In this document: one piece after another, positions 45,993 through 58,188 of the stretch | How the letters are laid out: each line of letters starts with the position of its first letter | Numbering within the stretch: the first letter of the stretch is position 1 | Source of the DNA: Atlantibacter hermannii | GTDB lineage: Bacteria > Pseudomonadota > Gammaproteobacteria > Enterobacterales > Enterobacteriaceae | Direction of reading: 5' to 3' | DNA length: 64,000 bases | Assembly: GCF_009907385.1 (NCBI RefSeq) | Contig: NZ_JAAATR010000024.1 | Coordinates: forward strand, 1 to 64,000 | The notes under the pieces: model-generated | Databases searched by the model: none | Told to the model about the DNA's origin: nothing | What the model saw: the letters and a program-made list of their open reading frames with translations, nothing else | Position numbers and translations under genes: made by a program

Positions 45993-46715
45993 TCAGGCAG
46001 GGTCCTTGATAGCGCGACGAGCGGGTTCATTCCCGGCTTGCATGGTAGCCCACCATGTCTCATCAGCTTCAATCTCGCCAAACTCATTCACGCGCGGATA
46101 GGGTAACCCCTTACGTTTGGCGACTTTTGCCAGCACCGGATAACCGCCTTCGAACAGTAGCCGCTGCTGTTCTTCATCGGCAAGCGTGCTGTTTTCTCGC
46201 TGGTACATCCCGGCGTTCTGCCGCTGGCGCTGTGCTTCATACAGGATCAACGCGCTGGCGACCGATACGTTCAGGGATTGCACCATCCCGATCATCGGAA
46301 TAATGATGTCCCGATCCGCCAGCTCAAGGGCCTGTTGCGTGATGCCGGTTTTTTCCTGACCCATCAGAATGCAGGTTGGCCGGGTATAGTCGATTTCGCG
46401 GAAATCGACAGCTTTATCAGAAAGGTGCGTGGCGAGGATTTGCATCCCGCGGCCTTTTAACTGGCCGACGGCGTCCTGAATGGTGCGATGGGTTTTCACC
46501 TCGACCCAGCTATTGCTGCCCGCAGCGGAGGAGGCCATGGTGCTCATACGGCTGCCTGGCCATACGGCATGCACTTCATGCACGCCGACGGCGTCGGCGG
46601 TCCGAATAATCGCTGAAACGTTATGGGGCTTATGGACCTGCTCCATGCAGACCGTCAGGTCAGGCTGGCGCCTGGCGAGCATCTCGCGGATACGCGCATA
46701 ACGCTGTGGATTCAT
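45993..46715 (-). CDS. trmH: tRNA (guanosine-18-2'-O)-methyltransferase TrmH
   Basis: SPOUT methyltransferase making Gm18 in tRNA D-loops (also called SpoU). It has the motifs NVSAIIRTADAVG, LMGQEKTGIT and MVQSLNVSVASAL, which form the knotted SAM site. The product is 240 residues, about 11 longer than E. coli TrmH (229), through a C-terminal extension after TWWATMQAG. The stop codon touches the recG start codon, and the gene lies only 4 bases after spoT. Confidence 0.96.
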   Translation of the reverse strand: MNPQRYARIREMLARRQPDLTVCMEQVHKPHNVSAIIRTADAVGVHEVHAVWPGSRMSTMASSAAGSNSWVEVKTHRTIQDAVGQLKGRGMQILATHLSDKAVDFREIDYTRPTCILMGQEKTGITQQALELADRDIIIPMIGMVQSLNVSVASALILYEAQRQRQNAGMYQRENSTLADEEQQRLLFEGGYPVLAKVAKRKGLPYPRVNEFGEIEADETWWATMQAGNEPARRAIKDPA

Positions 46716-46719
46716 AAGG

Positions 46720-48834
46720 TTAGTTTCGGTTACGGGTGACTTTAATCACATCAGGCATGACGCGAATTTTACGCATGATATTCGCCAGCTGGATGCGGTC
46801 GCGCGCCGTCAGACGGATAAACGCGCTATAGACGCGCCCGTCTTTCTCTTCGGTGTTCAGGCTCTGAATATTTGAACCGGCAGTGTTAATGGCTGCGGTC
46901 AGATTCGCCAGCGCGCCCTGATGATTGAACATATCAACCTTAATTTCGGTGATAAATTCCTGCTCAATCTCTTTATCCCACTCCACCGCCATAAACTTCT
47001 CAGGCTCTTTCTGATAGCCACGGATATTACGGCAGGATTCATGGTGGATCACCAGACCTTTACCCGGGCTGACGTGAGCGACAATCGGGTCGCCTGGAAT
47101 AGGTCGGCAGCACTTGGCGAAGGTAATCAGAACGCCGTCTGCGCCTCTGATGGGCAGCGTACTGTGACCGGATGCGACAGAATGCGGCGCGGATGACGCC
47201 TCGCCCTGGAACAGGTTTTTAGCCACAACCACGCTCATGGCATTGCCAAGACCGATTTCTGCCAGCAGATCGTCCAGCGTCGCCAGCTTCATGCGCTCCA
47301 GTTCGCGTTGAATATTTTCCGGCGGGATTTCCGCCAGTTTCTTACTGCCGCCCAATGCGTGGTTTAGCAGACGGCGGCCCAGGCTGACGGAATCGTCGCG
47401 CTTGAGGTTTTTCAGCATCTGGCGGATTTTCGCGCGTGCTTTCGAACTCACCACAAAGTTCAACCAGGCGGCGTTGGGACGGGCGCCCGGCGCGGTAATG
47501 ATTTCGACGGTCTGACCGCTGGAAAGCGACTGCGACAGCGGATAGGGCTGACGGTCAACGCGCGCGCCGACGCAGGCGTGGCCGATATCGGTATGCACCG
47601 CATAGGCGAAATCCACGGGCGTCGCGCCAGCCGGCAGTTCGACAATGCGTCCTTCCGGGGTGAAAACGTAAATCTCATCCGGGAACAGATCGGATTTTAC
47701 GCTCTCGATAAATTCAAACGAGCTGCCCGCACTCTGCTGAAGTTCCAGCAGGCTTTGCATCCAGCGCTGGGCGCGGATTTGCGCGGTAGTGCTGCTTTCA
47801 CCGTGCTCTTTATAAGCCCAGTGCGCCGCCACCCCCATTTCCGCCATCTGATCCATATCTTCGGTGCGAATTTGCACTTCAACCGGCACGCCGTGCGGGC
47901 CAATCATCGAGGTATGGAGCGACTGATAGCCGTTTGCTTTGGGAATAGCGATGTAATCTTTCACGCGGCCCGGGCGCGGTTTATACAGGCTGTGCATCTG
48001 GCCCAATACGCGATAGCAGGTGTCCATATCCTGGACGATCACGCGGAAGGCGTAGATATCCATGATGGAGTGGAACCGCTGCTCTTTCAGCACCATTTTG
48101 CAGTAAATGGAATAGAGGTGTTTTTCGCGACCGCTCACGCGGCAGGGAATCCCCGCTTCCTGCAACCGCCCGTCTATCTCCGCGAGGATTTTCTGGATCA
48201 TCTCCTTACGGTTGCCGCGCGCGGCTTTCACCACTTCTTTAATCACGCGATAACGGTTCGGATAGAGCGCCTCGAAACCCAGTTCTTCCAGCTCGGTTTT
48301 CAAATGATGAATACCAAGACGGTGGGCCAGCGGGCTATAGATTTCCAGGGTTTCACGGGCGATGCGGCGACGTTTATCCGGGCGTAATGAGCCCAGCGTG
48401 CGCATATTGTGGGTACGGTCAGCGAGTTTGATGAGAATGACGCGGATATCCTGCACCATCGCCATAATCATCTTGCGAAAGTTTTCGGCCTGCGCCTCTT
48501 TCTTATCGCGGAACTTCAGCTTATCAAGCTTGGATACCCCTTCGACCAGTTCAGCAACGCTTTTACCAAACAGTTGCTCCATATCCTGGTAAGTCGCAGG
48601 GGTATCTTCGATCACATCATGCAGAAGCGCGGCCATGAGCGTTTCGTAGTCGAGTTTCATCTCGGCCAGAATGCAGGCGACAGCGACGGGATGGGTGATA
48701 TAGGGTTCACCGCTTGAGCGTGTTTGACCCTCGTGGGCATCACGCGCAACAAGGTATGCCTGCTGCAGACGTTTAATCTGGTCTGGCGGCAGGTAGTGTT
48801 GAATCAGTTGATTCAGGCTTTCAAACAGATACAA
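46720..48834 (-). CDS. spoT: Bifunctional (p)ppGpp synthase/hydrolase SpoT
   Basis: Main (p)ppGpp hydrolase with weak synthetase activity, responding to carbon, fatty-acid and iron starvation. The product is 704 residues. In order: HD hydrolase (about 20-180, with ALLHDVIEDT), synthetase domain (about 230-350), TGS (about 385-450, YVFTPEGRIVELPAGATPVDFAY region), helical and zinc-finger-like part (CCRPIPGD), and C-terminal ACT (about 630-704). Order and catalytic blocks match E. coli. It follows rpoZ by 19 bases in the same direction. Confidence 0.98.
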   Translation of the reverse strand: MYLFESLNQLIQHYLPPDQIKRLQQAYLVARDAHEGQTRSSGEPYITHPVAVACILAEMKLDYETLMAALLHDVIEDTPATYQDMEQLFGKSVAELVEGVSKLDKLKFRDKKEAQAENFRKMIMAMVQDIRVILIKLADRTHNMRTLGSLRPDKRRRIARETLEIYSPLAHRLGIHHLKTELEELGFEALYPNRYRVIKEVVKAARGNRKEMIQKILAEIDGRLQEAGIPCRVSGREKHLYSIYCKMVLKEQRFHSIMDIYAFRVIVQDMDTCYRVLGQMHSLYKPRPGRVKDYIAIPKANGYQSLHTSMIGPHGVPVEVQIRTEDMDQMAEMGVAAHWAYKEHGESSTTAQIRAQRWMQSLLELQQSAGSSFEFIESVKSDLFPDEIYVFTPEGRIVELPAGATPVDFAYAVHTDIGHACVGARVDRQPYPLSQSLSSGQTVEIITAPGARPNAAWLNFVVSSKARAKIRQMLKNLKRDDSVSLGRRLLNHALGGSKKLAEIPPENIQRELERMKLATLDDLLAEIGLGNAMSVVVAKNLFQGEASSAPHSVASGHSTLPIRGADGVLITFAKCCRPIPGDPIVAHVSPGKGLVIHHESCRNIRGYQKEPEKFMAVEWDKEIEQEFITEIKVDMFNHQGALANLTAAINTAGSNIQSLNTEEKDGRVYSAFIRLTARDRIQLANIMRKIRVMPDVIKVTRNRN

Positions 48835-48853
48835 GGGCGACCCGACAGGTTAA

Positions 48854-49129
48854 TTAACGACGGCCTTCAGCGATAGCGGTCACAGCCTGCAGTTCGGCGG
48901 CTTCCTGCTCTTGCTGCTCCTGACGATCGCGAACATCAAGGATCTGATTGGTGATCAGGCCTTCTTCGATTTCGCGCAGTGCAATCACGGTCGTCTTATC
49001 GTTTTCTTCCGGTACCAGCGGATCTTTACCGCCAACCTGCATCTGACGAGCGCGACGCGCAGCGACAAGTACCAGGTCAAAACGGTTACCAATTTTCTCT
49101 ACAGCGTCCTGAACAGTTACGCGTGCCAT
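48854..49129 (-). CDS. rpoZ: RNA polymerase omega subunit
   Basis: Omega assists assembly of the beta-prime subunit and forms part of one ppGpp binding site. The product is 91 residues starting [20 protein letters not shown], the family signature, and ending in a Gln/Glu-rich tail. It lies between gmk and spoT in the conserved gmk-rpoZ-spoT-trmH-recG order. Confidence 0.98.
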   Translation of the reverse strand: MARVTVQDAVEKIGNRFDLVLVAARRARQMQVGGKDPLVPEENDKTTVIALREIEEGLITNQILDVRDRQEQQEQEAAELQAVTAIAEGRR

Positions 49130-49183
49130 ATATAAAAAGCTCCACAGATGAAGAAATGACTGGGCATGATACTGAAACTATCT

Positions 49184-51745
<2,562 letters not shown>

Positions 51746-53674
51746 TCAAGGCGAAGACGTGGCGAATATTTCGGCAAACATCGGAACTAAGCTTTTATTA
51801 CCGGATTCGCTGAGGTGGTTATCATCAAAATAAAGAGGTCGTAATGACTGACTGCCATAGCAAACTCCGGAGCGACATAACTGACGAGTGGGATCGAGAA
51901 TTTTTACCCCACACTGTTTTGCCGCCTGATCCTGAGCATCAATAATCGTTTTATTGCGCTGATTATAAACAGACAGCTCTGCGGTCACGTCTTCGGGTTT
52001 TTTCCCAAACATAAGCGCGTGCGATAAAACCCTGGGGACATTATGAGGCATTTCTGGTATTGGCTTGACCAGATAAACCTGACGCTGCTGGCTTAATTCG
52101 CATGCTGTATTAATCAGGCTTTGTGCGAATTGTTGAGAGTAAATATCATTAACTGGGTTATCGAATGTAACCAGCTTATTTCCCACGTAATGCGTAATGC
52201 GGTTAACAATAATCACCGGGACATTTTCCGGGTATTCGCTGAGTTTATTCAATAAAGACTGATTGAATTTATCGCAGCCTTTATGTTTTACGCGATGCGC
52301 GTTAAACAGCGTCGGGCAACCTGAATAAGTTAATCCCATTACTGAACCGTAAGGGGTTGCCGCCTGAGCCAAAGCGGTTACGGTAGCTTCGGCGTGGCTG
52401 TCCCCGACCATGATAGCTTTTAGCGGTCCCTGACCATAATAACTTACTCCAGAGGTAGTATCCGCTGCATAGTTTTTATTAACCGCTTCCCTTGCGATGC
52501 TATCCATCAGTTGATTGGGATGGTTAGTAATAATTTCTTTTTTCGCCAGTGTGCTGACGCCATAAATCGTCAAAACAGCGCTAAAAATGAGAGCCCAGAA
52601 TTGGGGTTTTGAAAACCGGCTTAACGATTTTTTTGCCGGATTTTCAATTAATAACCATGAAAGGTAACCCGCGACCACGGAAGCGCAGATACCCGCTACA
52701 ATCCATTTAACGTTATGCTGCCTGTCTGCATAGCTCAACATTACAACTACAGGCCAGTGCCATAAATAGATTGAATAAGAACTTAATCCCAGCCACTGAA
52801 CGCTCCGGCCAACCCGTGTAGAGTAATATTGCTCGTTACCCAAAATAACGAACATTGTGCCGAGTACCGGTAGCCATGTATAAAAAGATGGCCATTGCAT
52901 GGCGGGTTTTATAAAAGCGATACTCCCAAAAATGACAAGATAGCCGAACGCAGTAAGGGCAAACTTTATCTGCGAAGGCCATTTATTTTTGGCAAGGTGC
53001 CATACCAGTCCGCCGCAGAGCATTTCCCATGCGCGAAACGGCATAAGATAAAAGGTAGACGCAGTGTATTTGTCATTAACACAGAAGAGGGCAGTAAAAG
53101 ATGCAAGCGTCAGTAAGACCATCGTTACGCTGGGATGGATTTTATCCCGAAAGCGATAGGCAGCAATAAGAACAAGCGGCAAAACCAGGTAAAACTGCCA
53201 TTCAACAGATAATGACCAGGTATGCAAAAACCAGTTTTCGTGGCTGTCTGCAGTAAAATACCCCGCCGTGTCTTTATTAAGCTTGATATTAGAAATAAAT
53301 AAAACGACATAACTGATATATTGGCCGACGGCCTTAAACTCCAGTGAGGGGAACCATAACCAGGAGAATAAGAACAGCACAGCGCACATAAAATATAATG
53401 CTGGTATGATTCTTTTACAGCGAGCAATATAAAAAGTGAATAAATTAAAATTCCCGGCTTCTTGCCCGCCGCATATAATTTTTGTCATCAAAAAACCTGA
53501 GACAACAAAGAAAATATCAACCCCTGCAAATCCGCCTGGAACCCACGACGGCGCAAAGTGGTAGGCAACAACAGCAGCAATCGCTATTCCACGGAGAAGA
53601 TTGATATCATGCCGAAAACCCTCGGTAAGGGTTAAACGTTCGGCATTATCCAGAGGTAAGCTAATGTGCGCCAT
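51746..53674 (-). CDS. Acyltransferase-3/SGNH fusion O-acyltransferase (OafA/OafB-like)
   Basis: Membrane O-acyltransferase of 642 residues, likely O-acetylating a surface polysaccharide such as O-antigen. The N-terminal acyltransferase-3 domain (about 20-365, 10 or more membrane segments) has LLRGIAIAAVVAYHF, with R28 and H39, and GFAGVDIFFVVSGFLMT. The C-terminal periplasmic SGNH domain has GDSHA with S426 and DDNHLS with D617 and H620. Similar fusions modify Salmonella O-antigen rhamnose or abequose. AT-richer than its neighbours and absent from the ligB-yicG gap of K-12, so probably an accessory gene. Which sugar it modifies cannot be told. Confidence 0.85.
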   Translation of the reverse strand: MAHISLPLDNAERLTLTEGFRHDINLLRGIAIAAVVAYHFAPSWVPGGFAGVDIFFVVSGFLMTKIICGGQEAGNFNLFTFYIARCKRIIPALYFMCAVLFLFSWLWFPSLEFKAVGQYISYVVLFISNIKLNKDTAGYFTADSHENWFLHTWSLSVEWQFYLVLPLVLIAAYRFRDKIHPSVTMVLLTLASFTALFCVNDKYTASTFYLMPFRAWEMLCGGLVWHLAKNKWPSQIKFALTAFGYLVIFGSIAFIKPAMQWPSFYTWLPVLGTMFVILGNEQYYSTRVGRSVQWLGLSSYSIYLWHWPVVVMLSYADRQHNVKWIVAGICASVVAGYLSWLLIENPAKKSLSRFSKPQFWALIFSAVLTIYGVSTLAKKEIITNHPNQLMDSIAREAVNKNYAADTTSGVSYYGQGPLKAIMVGDSHAEATVTALAQAATPYGSVMGLTYSGCPTLFNAHRVKHKGCDKFNQSLLNKLSEYPENVPVIIVNRITHYVGNKLVTFDNPVNDIYSQQFAQSLINTACELSQQRQVYLVKPIPEMPHNVPRVLSHALMFGKKPEDVTAELSVYNQRNKTIIDAQDQAAKQCGVKILDPTRQLCRSGVCYGSQSLRPLYFDDNHLSESGNKSLVPMFAEIFATSSP

Positions 53675-53982
53675 GAAATTTCCTGCAGGGAAGGTTACCC
53701 GGCGGATTTTATCATAAACCGCATGAATGTTTATGTGTTGTATTGCAAATATTATTGTATGATTTTTTAAGGAAAAGTAATAAGATTACTTTAATTAATA
53801 AAAGTGCCTTATAGCATGGCTATGTAATATAGTTGTCACGCATAGTATGCGGTCTGGCGAGCGGTTATGGCTTAACAGGCGCATAACCACATTGTTTAAG
53901 GTGTTTATAGGGGGGTAAATAGTTATGGCTATTTAACAATTGCGATACGCCCTTCGTAAAGCCAGCGTTTAATAGAAACCAT
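53675..53982. other. 308-bp acyltransferase-yicG intergenic stretch
   Basis: AT-rich, with no supported gene; it should contain the acyltransferase promoter near 53700-53790. A 17-codon frame (53929-53982, minus strand) starts directly after the yicG stop, but it is too short to claim. Confidence 0.5.
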
Positions 53983-54600
53983 TCAATGCCCACCATGCGA
54001 ATAGGCAAAAACGGGCAGGCCAAGCTTATATCTCAACGCCAGCAAACGAGCGGTAAAACCAAACAATAGCGTGCTGATAATTACCATGTCCTGATTAGAC
54101 ACGTAATGTTGCAGAGCCAGATAAAGTATTGCCGCAGCAAAAGAAATTCCCGCATATAACTCTTTCTGAAACACCAGTGGAATGCGCTTGCAGAACATAT
54201 CGCGCAGTACGCCACCAAATACGCCAGTGACGACGGCGGCGATGGAGGCAATTACCGGCCCCTCTCCCATTTCCAGCGCCACCTGCGCGCCGATAATTGA
54301 AAAGACAATCAAACCCAGTGCGTCAAGCACAAGGAAAAGACGGCGCAGATAGGGCATCACCGGCGCAACGAGCGTTGTTAACACGGCGGCGGTAGCCACA
54401 ATAATGACGTATTCAGGGTGTTTTACCCAGCCCAGTGGATAATGTCCGAGCAGAATATCGCGTACCGATCCGCCGCCAAGCGCCGTGGCCGTTGCAATGA
54501 TGATAACGCCAAACGTATCCATGCGACGGCGGCCTGCCGCCAGCGCGCCTGTCATCGCTTCTGCGGTGATACCAACCAGATAAAGAATATGAAGCAGCAT
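53983..54600 (-). CDS. yicG: Inner membrane protein YicG (UPF0126/TRIC family)
   Basis: 205-residue membrane protein with about seven membrane segments in two repeated halves. Each half has the glycine-rich kink typical of bacterial TRIC-type channels ([11 protein letters not shown] and [12 protein letters not shown]). YicG in E. coli has been linked to glycine transport; prokaryotic TRIC relatives form cation channels. Both statements come from the family. Its start has a GGAGGGTC ribosome site. Confidence 0.92.
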   Translation of the reverse strand: MLLHILYLVGITAEAMTGALAAGRRRMDTFGVIIIATATALGGGSVRDILLGHYPLGWVKHPEYVIIVATAAVLTTLVAPVMPYLRRLFLVLDALGLIVFSIIGAQVALEMGEGPVIASIAAVVTGVFGGVLRDMFCKRIPLVFQKELYAGISFAAAILYLALQHYVSNQDMVIISTLLFGFTARLLALRYKLGLPVFAYSHGGH

Positions 54601-54918
54601 TGTGACCCTCCAGGATAAGCACGAAAGGGTAGCGTTTTGTGCGTTATGTCACGATTGAGATTTTCTAACAATAACCATTCGAATTAGAAAAAATAATTTA
54701 TATATTATTTTTTTATCGTTTTAATTAAGGTATATGCGAGTTAAATACATTTTTGTGTTATAAAAAATCTAATCTGTAACGGCGAGGGCGAAATCTCCAG
54801 CGCTACGTTGCGCGCCGATCGTTTTTAACGCTTCTCCTTGGCGCGCGATGGGTTTATTAATACGATAAGGCCCTCGCAGTTCTTTCCACCCCATCCAGGC
54901 ACAGGCTGATACAACTCT
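54601..54918. other. 318-bp divergent region yicG / MurF-like gene
   Basis: Very AT-rich around 54690-54775, which suits promoters for yicG leftward and the ligase rightward. In the right half (54769-54906) a minus-strand frame gives a plausible-looking but unrecognised peptide. I see no ribosome site or family match there. Confidence 0.5.
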
Positions 54919-56361
54919 ATGGAAGAAATTCATCACAACGTAACGAGTCTGGCCTGCGCCGACGATGCTGGTGAGAACGGTTTCTGGACAGCGCACCATG
55001 TTACCCTGGCGACTGGCGGCGAATGGCTCCGCCAGCCTCATCAAGAATGGACCGCGACGGGGTTATCTATTTATGCTCCGGCCATGCAGCCAGGCAATAT
55101 GGCGGTTATTCGCACGGAAGTAGATAAATGTGGTATGCCAGAAACGGCGATTCACGCCATGTCACCGCCGCCGGCGTGTCTTATCACAACCGCTCCGGAA
55201 GAACTGACTGATCCACAGCTTCCGCTATTAAAAATCACCGATGCTACCGAAGCCGTACTGGCGTTAGGACGTTACGCGCGTAATCAGATGATGGGGAAGG
55301 TTATCGGCGTAACCGGTAGCGCAGGCAAAACCACCTGTGTCGCGATGCTGGCTGACGCGCTTTCGCCCTGGGGGCCGGTTTGCAAAAGTGCGTTTAATGC
55401 GAATCTTCCTCGCGGCGTGGCATGGAATCTGGCTTCTGTACCGTGGAATACGCCTTATACCGTGCTGGAAATGGCTATTGGACGTATGGCTGTTAGCTCC
55501 CGTATGGCGCGCCCGCATATCGCCGTTTTTACCAATGTTCAGCCTGCGCATTTAGGTGAAAAAGACACGCTTCGCGATATTGCGATTACCAAAAGCGCCA
55601 TTTTTTTAGGGATGTCGCCGGGGAGTATCGCCATTCTTAACCGGGATATGCTGGAATGGGAAACGGTGCGCGAAGCTGCCGAAAAGCGTCAACTCACTAT
55701 CCTGACCTATGGTACCCACAGCGACTGTGATTTTCGCCTCCTTAGCTATGAAGCGGCAGGCCATCGCGTAACGGTGAATGCGCAGGGGCAAAAACTGACT
55801 TATCAGCTCGGTGCCGGCGGTAAACATATGGCTATCAACAGTCTGGCTGTGCTGGCGACAGTCTCGGCGTTACATCTTCCCCTTGCGCCAGCGATTAAAC
55901 AACTCGCTAAATTCCAGGCGCTGGCGGGGAGAGGTGCTGAAAAATCGCTTCATCTTCAGGGGCGGAAAATAATGATGATCGACGATGCCTACAACGCTAA
56001 TCCCGGCTCAATGGCGGCAGCGCTGGAAAAACTTAGCGAAACGCAAACGTCAGGACGCCGTATTGCCGTGCTTGGCGAGATGGCTGAGTTGGGCAGCAAT
56101 GCGGAACGCTATCATACGGACCTTGCCGCGCTGATTAACCATTCGAAAATCGAACAAGTATATTTGTCAGGAGAGACCTATAACGCCTGCTGGCAGTTAC
56201 TGGAGCAGGGCCGTCAAGGAGGGCATGTTACAACGCATCTGGCGCTGAAACCGCTGCTGCTGGAGGCGCTTCAGGAGGGGGACGTAATATTGTTTAAAGG
56301 GTCGCACAGTACGCGTATTCACGAACTGGTCCGCTGGCTGGAAGCGCAATCAGCGCAGTGA
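54919..56361 (+). CDS. Orphan Mur ligase (MurF-like)
   Basis: Mur-ligase-family ATP-dependent amide ligase of 480 residues. The central domain has GVTGSAGKTT (130-139), ATP-loop residues, VLEMAIGRMAVSSRMARP and FTNVQPAHLG. The C-terminal domain has the MurF-type MIDDAYNANPGSM and the GRRIAVLGEMAELG block. The N-terminal 115 residues do not look like the UDP-binding domain of MurF, so the acceptor is likely not the normal UDP-MurNAc-tripeptide. It stands alone, far from any cell-wall cluster, at the place where K-12 has dinD. Ribosome site weak. Substrate unknown. Confidence 0.8.
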   Translation: MEEIHHNVTSLACADDAGENGFWTAHHVTLATGGEWLRQPHQEWTATGLSIYAPAMQPGNMAVIRTEVDKCGMPETAIHAMSPPPACLITTAPEELTDPQLPLLKITDATEAVLALGRYARNQMMGKVIGVTGSAGKTTCVAMLADALSPWGPVCKSAFNANLPRGVAWNLASVPWNTPYTVLEMAIGRMAVSSRMARPHIAVFTNVQPAHLGEKDTLRDIAITKSAIFLGMSPGSIAILNRDMLEWETVREAAEKRQLTILTYGTHSDCDFRLLSYEAAGHRVTVNAQGQKLTYQLGAGGKHMAINSLAVLATVSALHLPLAPAIKQLAKFQALAGRGAEKSLHLQGRKIMMIDDAYNANPGSMAAALEKLSETQTSGRRIAVLGEMAELGSNAERYHTDLAALINHSKIEQVYLSGETYNACWQLLEQGRQGGHVTTHLALKPLLLEALQEGDVILFKGSHSTRIHELVRWLEAQSAQ

Positions 56362-56404
56362 AGATAAGAGGCCAGCAGAGAGTAGGCCTCTTATTGTTTT
56401 GAAA

Positions 56405-57268
56405 TTACTCGATATTCTGGATCTGTTCGCGCATTTGCTCGATCAGCACTTTTAATTCAATCGCAGAGTTCGTGACATCGGCATTAATTGATTTTGATGC
56501 CAGCGTGTTCGATTCGCGGTTGAACTCCTGCATCATAAAATCAAGACGGCGGCCTACAGCCTCTTTTTTCTTGAGGATGTTGTAGGTCTCTTTGACATGC
56601 GCTTCCAGGCGATCGAGCTCTTCCGCCACATCAACGCGCTGCGCCAGCAATACCAGTTCCTGCTCGAGGCGATTATTTTCCAGCTGCACCTGGGCGTCTT
56701 CGAGTTTGGCGACCAGTTTGTCGCGCTGCCACTGCATGATTTCCGGCATATGGGCACGAACGTTTTTCACTTCAGTGCTTACGCCTTCAAGCCGCTGTTC
56801 AATCAGGGCTTTCAGCGCCTGGCCTTCCGTTTCGCGGGCGACGATAAAGTCATCCAGCGTGGCATCCAGCGTGGCGAGGATTTCCGCCGCAATCGCATCC
56901 AGATCCTGCTCCTGAGCCGCCATCACGCCAGGCCAGCGCAGGATATCAACCGGGTTGATTTCGCCTTCATCGCTTTGCATTTTCACCCAGTTCGCCGCAG
57001 CGACCAGCTGTTTTGCCAGCTTTTCGTTGAGGATCAACTCGCCCTGGGCGCTGGAGTCAGGCTCATAACGCAGATTGCATTCGATTTTACCGCGGGTCAG
57101 ACGGTTGCGAATACGCTCGCGAACGACGGGCTCAAGGCTACGAAATTGCTCCGGCAGACGAATATAGGTTTCCAGGTAGCGCTGATTCACGGAGCGCAAT
57201 TCCCAGGCGGCGCTGCCCCATTCACCCTTGGTTTCACGCCGGGCGTAGGCGGTCATACTGCGGATCAT
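56405..57268 (-). CDS. yicC: YicC family endoribonuclease
   Basis: Conserved 287-residue protein starting MIRSMTAYARRETKGEWG; YicC of E. coli has endoribonuclease activity and affects small RNA (RyhB) turnover. A coiled-coil-like helical C-terminal half (about 150-280) includes the DUF1732 end GRRLDFMMQEFNRESNTLASK. It is divergent from rph with 123 bases between them, as in E. coli. Full length. Confidence 0.95.
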   Translation of the reverse strand: MIRSMTAYARRETKGEWGSAAWELRSVNQRYLETYIRLPEQFRSLEPVVRERIRNRLTRGKIECNLRYEPDSSAQGELILNEKLAKQLVAAANWVKMQSDEGEINPVDILRWPGVMAAQEQDLDAIAAEILATLDATLDDFIVARETEGQALKALIEQRLEGVSTEVKNVRAHMPEIMQWQRDKLVAKLEDAQVQLENNRLEQELVLLAQRVDVAEELDRLEAHVKETYNILKKKEAVGRRLDFMMQEFNRESNTLASKSINADVTNSAIELKVLIEQMREQIQNIE

Positions 57269-57391
57269 AGATGTTCCCGTTTGATGAGAATGATGAGGGG
57301 ATTATAGCCACCGATGGCCTGGCAGGATAGGAATAAGCGCCCGAAGTCCGTATAATGCGCAGCCACATTCGTTCTAAGCCGGAGAAAACCC

Positions 57392-58108
57392 ATGCGTCCA
57401 GCTGGTCGTAGCGCCAATCAGGTGCGCCCTGTCACTCTGACACGTCATTATACTAAACACGCTGAAGGTTCCGTGCTGGTCGAGTTTGGCGATACCAAAG
57501 TCCTGTGCACCGCTTCCATTGACGAAGGCGTGCCGCGCTTTCTGAAAGGCCAGGGTCAGGGATGGATCACGGCGGAATACGGCATGTTGCCTCGCTCTAC
57601 CCATACCCGTAACGCGCGCGAAGCGGCTAAAGGCAAGCAGGGCGGAAGAACGCTGGAAATCCAGCGGCTGATTGCCCGTTCTCTGCGTGCCGCCGTCGAT
57701 CTCAAAGCGCTGGGCGAATTTACCATTACCCTGGATTGCGATGTGATCCAGGCTGATGGCGGTACGCGCACCGCATCGATTACCGGTGCCTGCGTGGCGC
57801 TGGCGGACGCGCTGAATGCGCTGGTGGCGAACGGCAAACTGAAGCGCAATCCGCTGAAAGGCATGGTTGCCGCTGTATCCGTTGGGATTGTTGCCGGTGA
57901 AGCGGTTTGCGATCTGGAATACGTAGAAGACTCCGCGGCGGAAACCGATATGAATGTGGTGATGACCGAAGATGGCCGCATCATTGAAGTCCAGGGCACC
58001 GCAGAAGGCGAACCCTTTACTCATGAAGAGCTGCTTGAGCTGCTGGCGTTAGCCCGCGGGGGAATCGAATCGATTGTCGCGTCGCAGAAGGCGGCGTTAG
58101 AAAATTAA
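57392..58108 (+). CDS. rph: RNase PH, full length
   Basis: Phosphorolytic 3'-5' exoribonuclease for tRNA 3' trimming and rRNA decay. The product is 238 residues, the wild-type length. In E. coli K-12 laboratory strains rph has a frameshift that removes activity and lowers pyrE expression; here the C-terminal part ([16 protein letters not shown]) is intact. It begins [21 protein letters not shown] at 57351-57356 is a probable -10. The pyrE attenuator follows its stop. Confidence 0.97.
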   Translation: MRPAGRSANQVRPVTLTRHYTKHAEGSVLVEFGDTKVLCTASIDEGVPRFLKGQGQGWITAEYGMLPRSTHTRNAREAAKGKQGGRTLEIQRLIARSLRAAVDLKALGEFTITLDCDVIQADGGTRTASITGACVALADALNALVANGKLKRNPLKGMVAAVSVGIVAGEAVCDLEYVEDSAAETDMNVVMTEDGRIIEVQGTAEGEPFTHEELLELLALARGGIESIVASQKAALEN

Positions 58109-58112
58109 TCGT

Positions 58113-58140
58113 AAGGCGACCAGTGAGTCGCCTTTTTTTT
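58113..58140 (+). terminator. rph-pyrE attenuator
   Basis: An 8-bp stem AAGGCGAC/GTCGCCTT followed by eight T residues starts four bases after the rph stop and precedes pyrE. In E. coli, UTP-sensitive coupling of transcription and translation through the end of rph decides whether RNA polymerase reads past this hairpin into pyrE. Layout is conserved. Confidence 0.9.
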
Positions 58141-58188
58141 GCCATTTATTCGTACAACTCATTTGCAAGCTTTAGAAGGAGCAAATCC

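Noticed and set aside
47578-48387. 269-codon plus-strand frame inside spoT
   Set aside because: Antisense to spoT with no start context; low-complexity His/Ile/Ala content of a mirror frame.
53929-53982. 17-codon frame directly after the yicG stop
   Set aside because: Too short to support, although TGAATGG could allow restart; no similarity known.
54769-55044. 91-codon minus-strand frame overlapping the start of the MurF-like gene
   Set aside because: The part outside the ligase (54769-54906) reads plausibly, but there is no ribosome site, no recognised family and more than half overlaps a better supported gene. It could be a remnant; not claimed.
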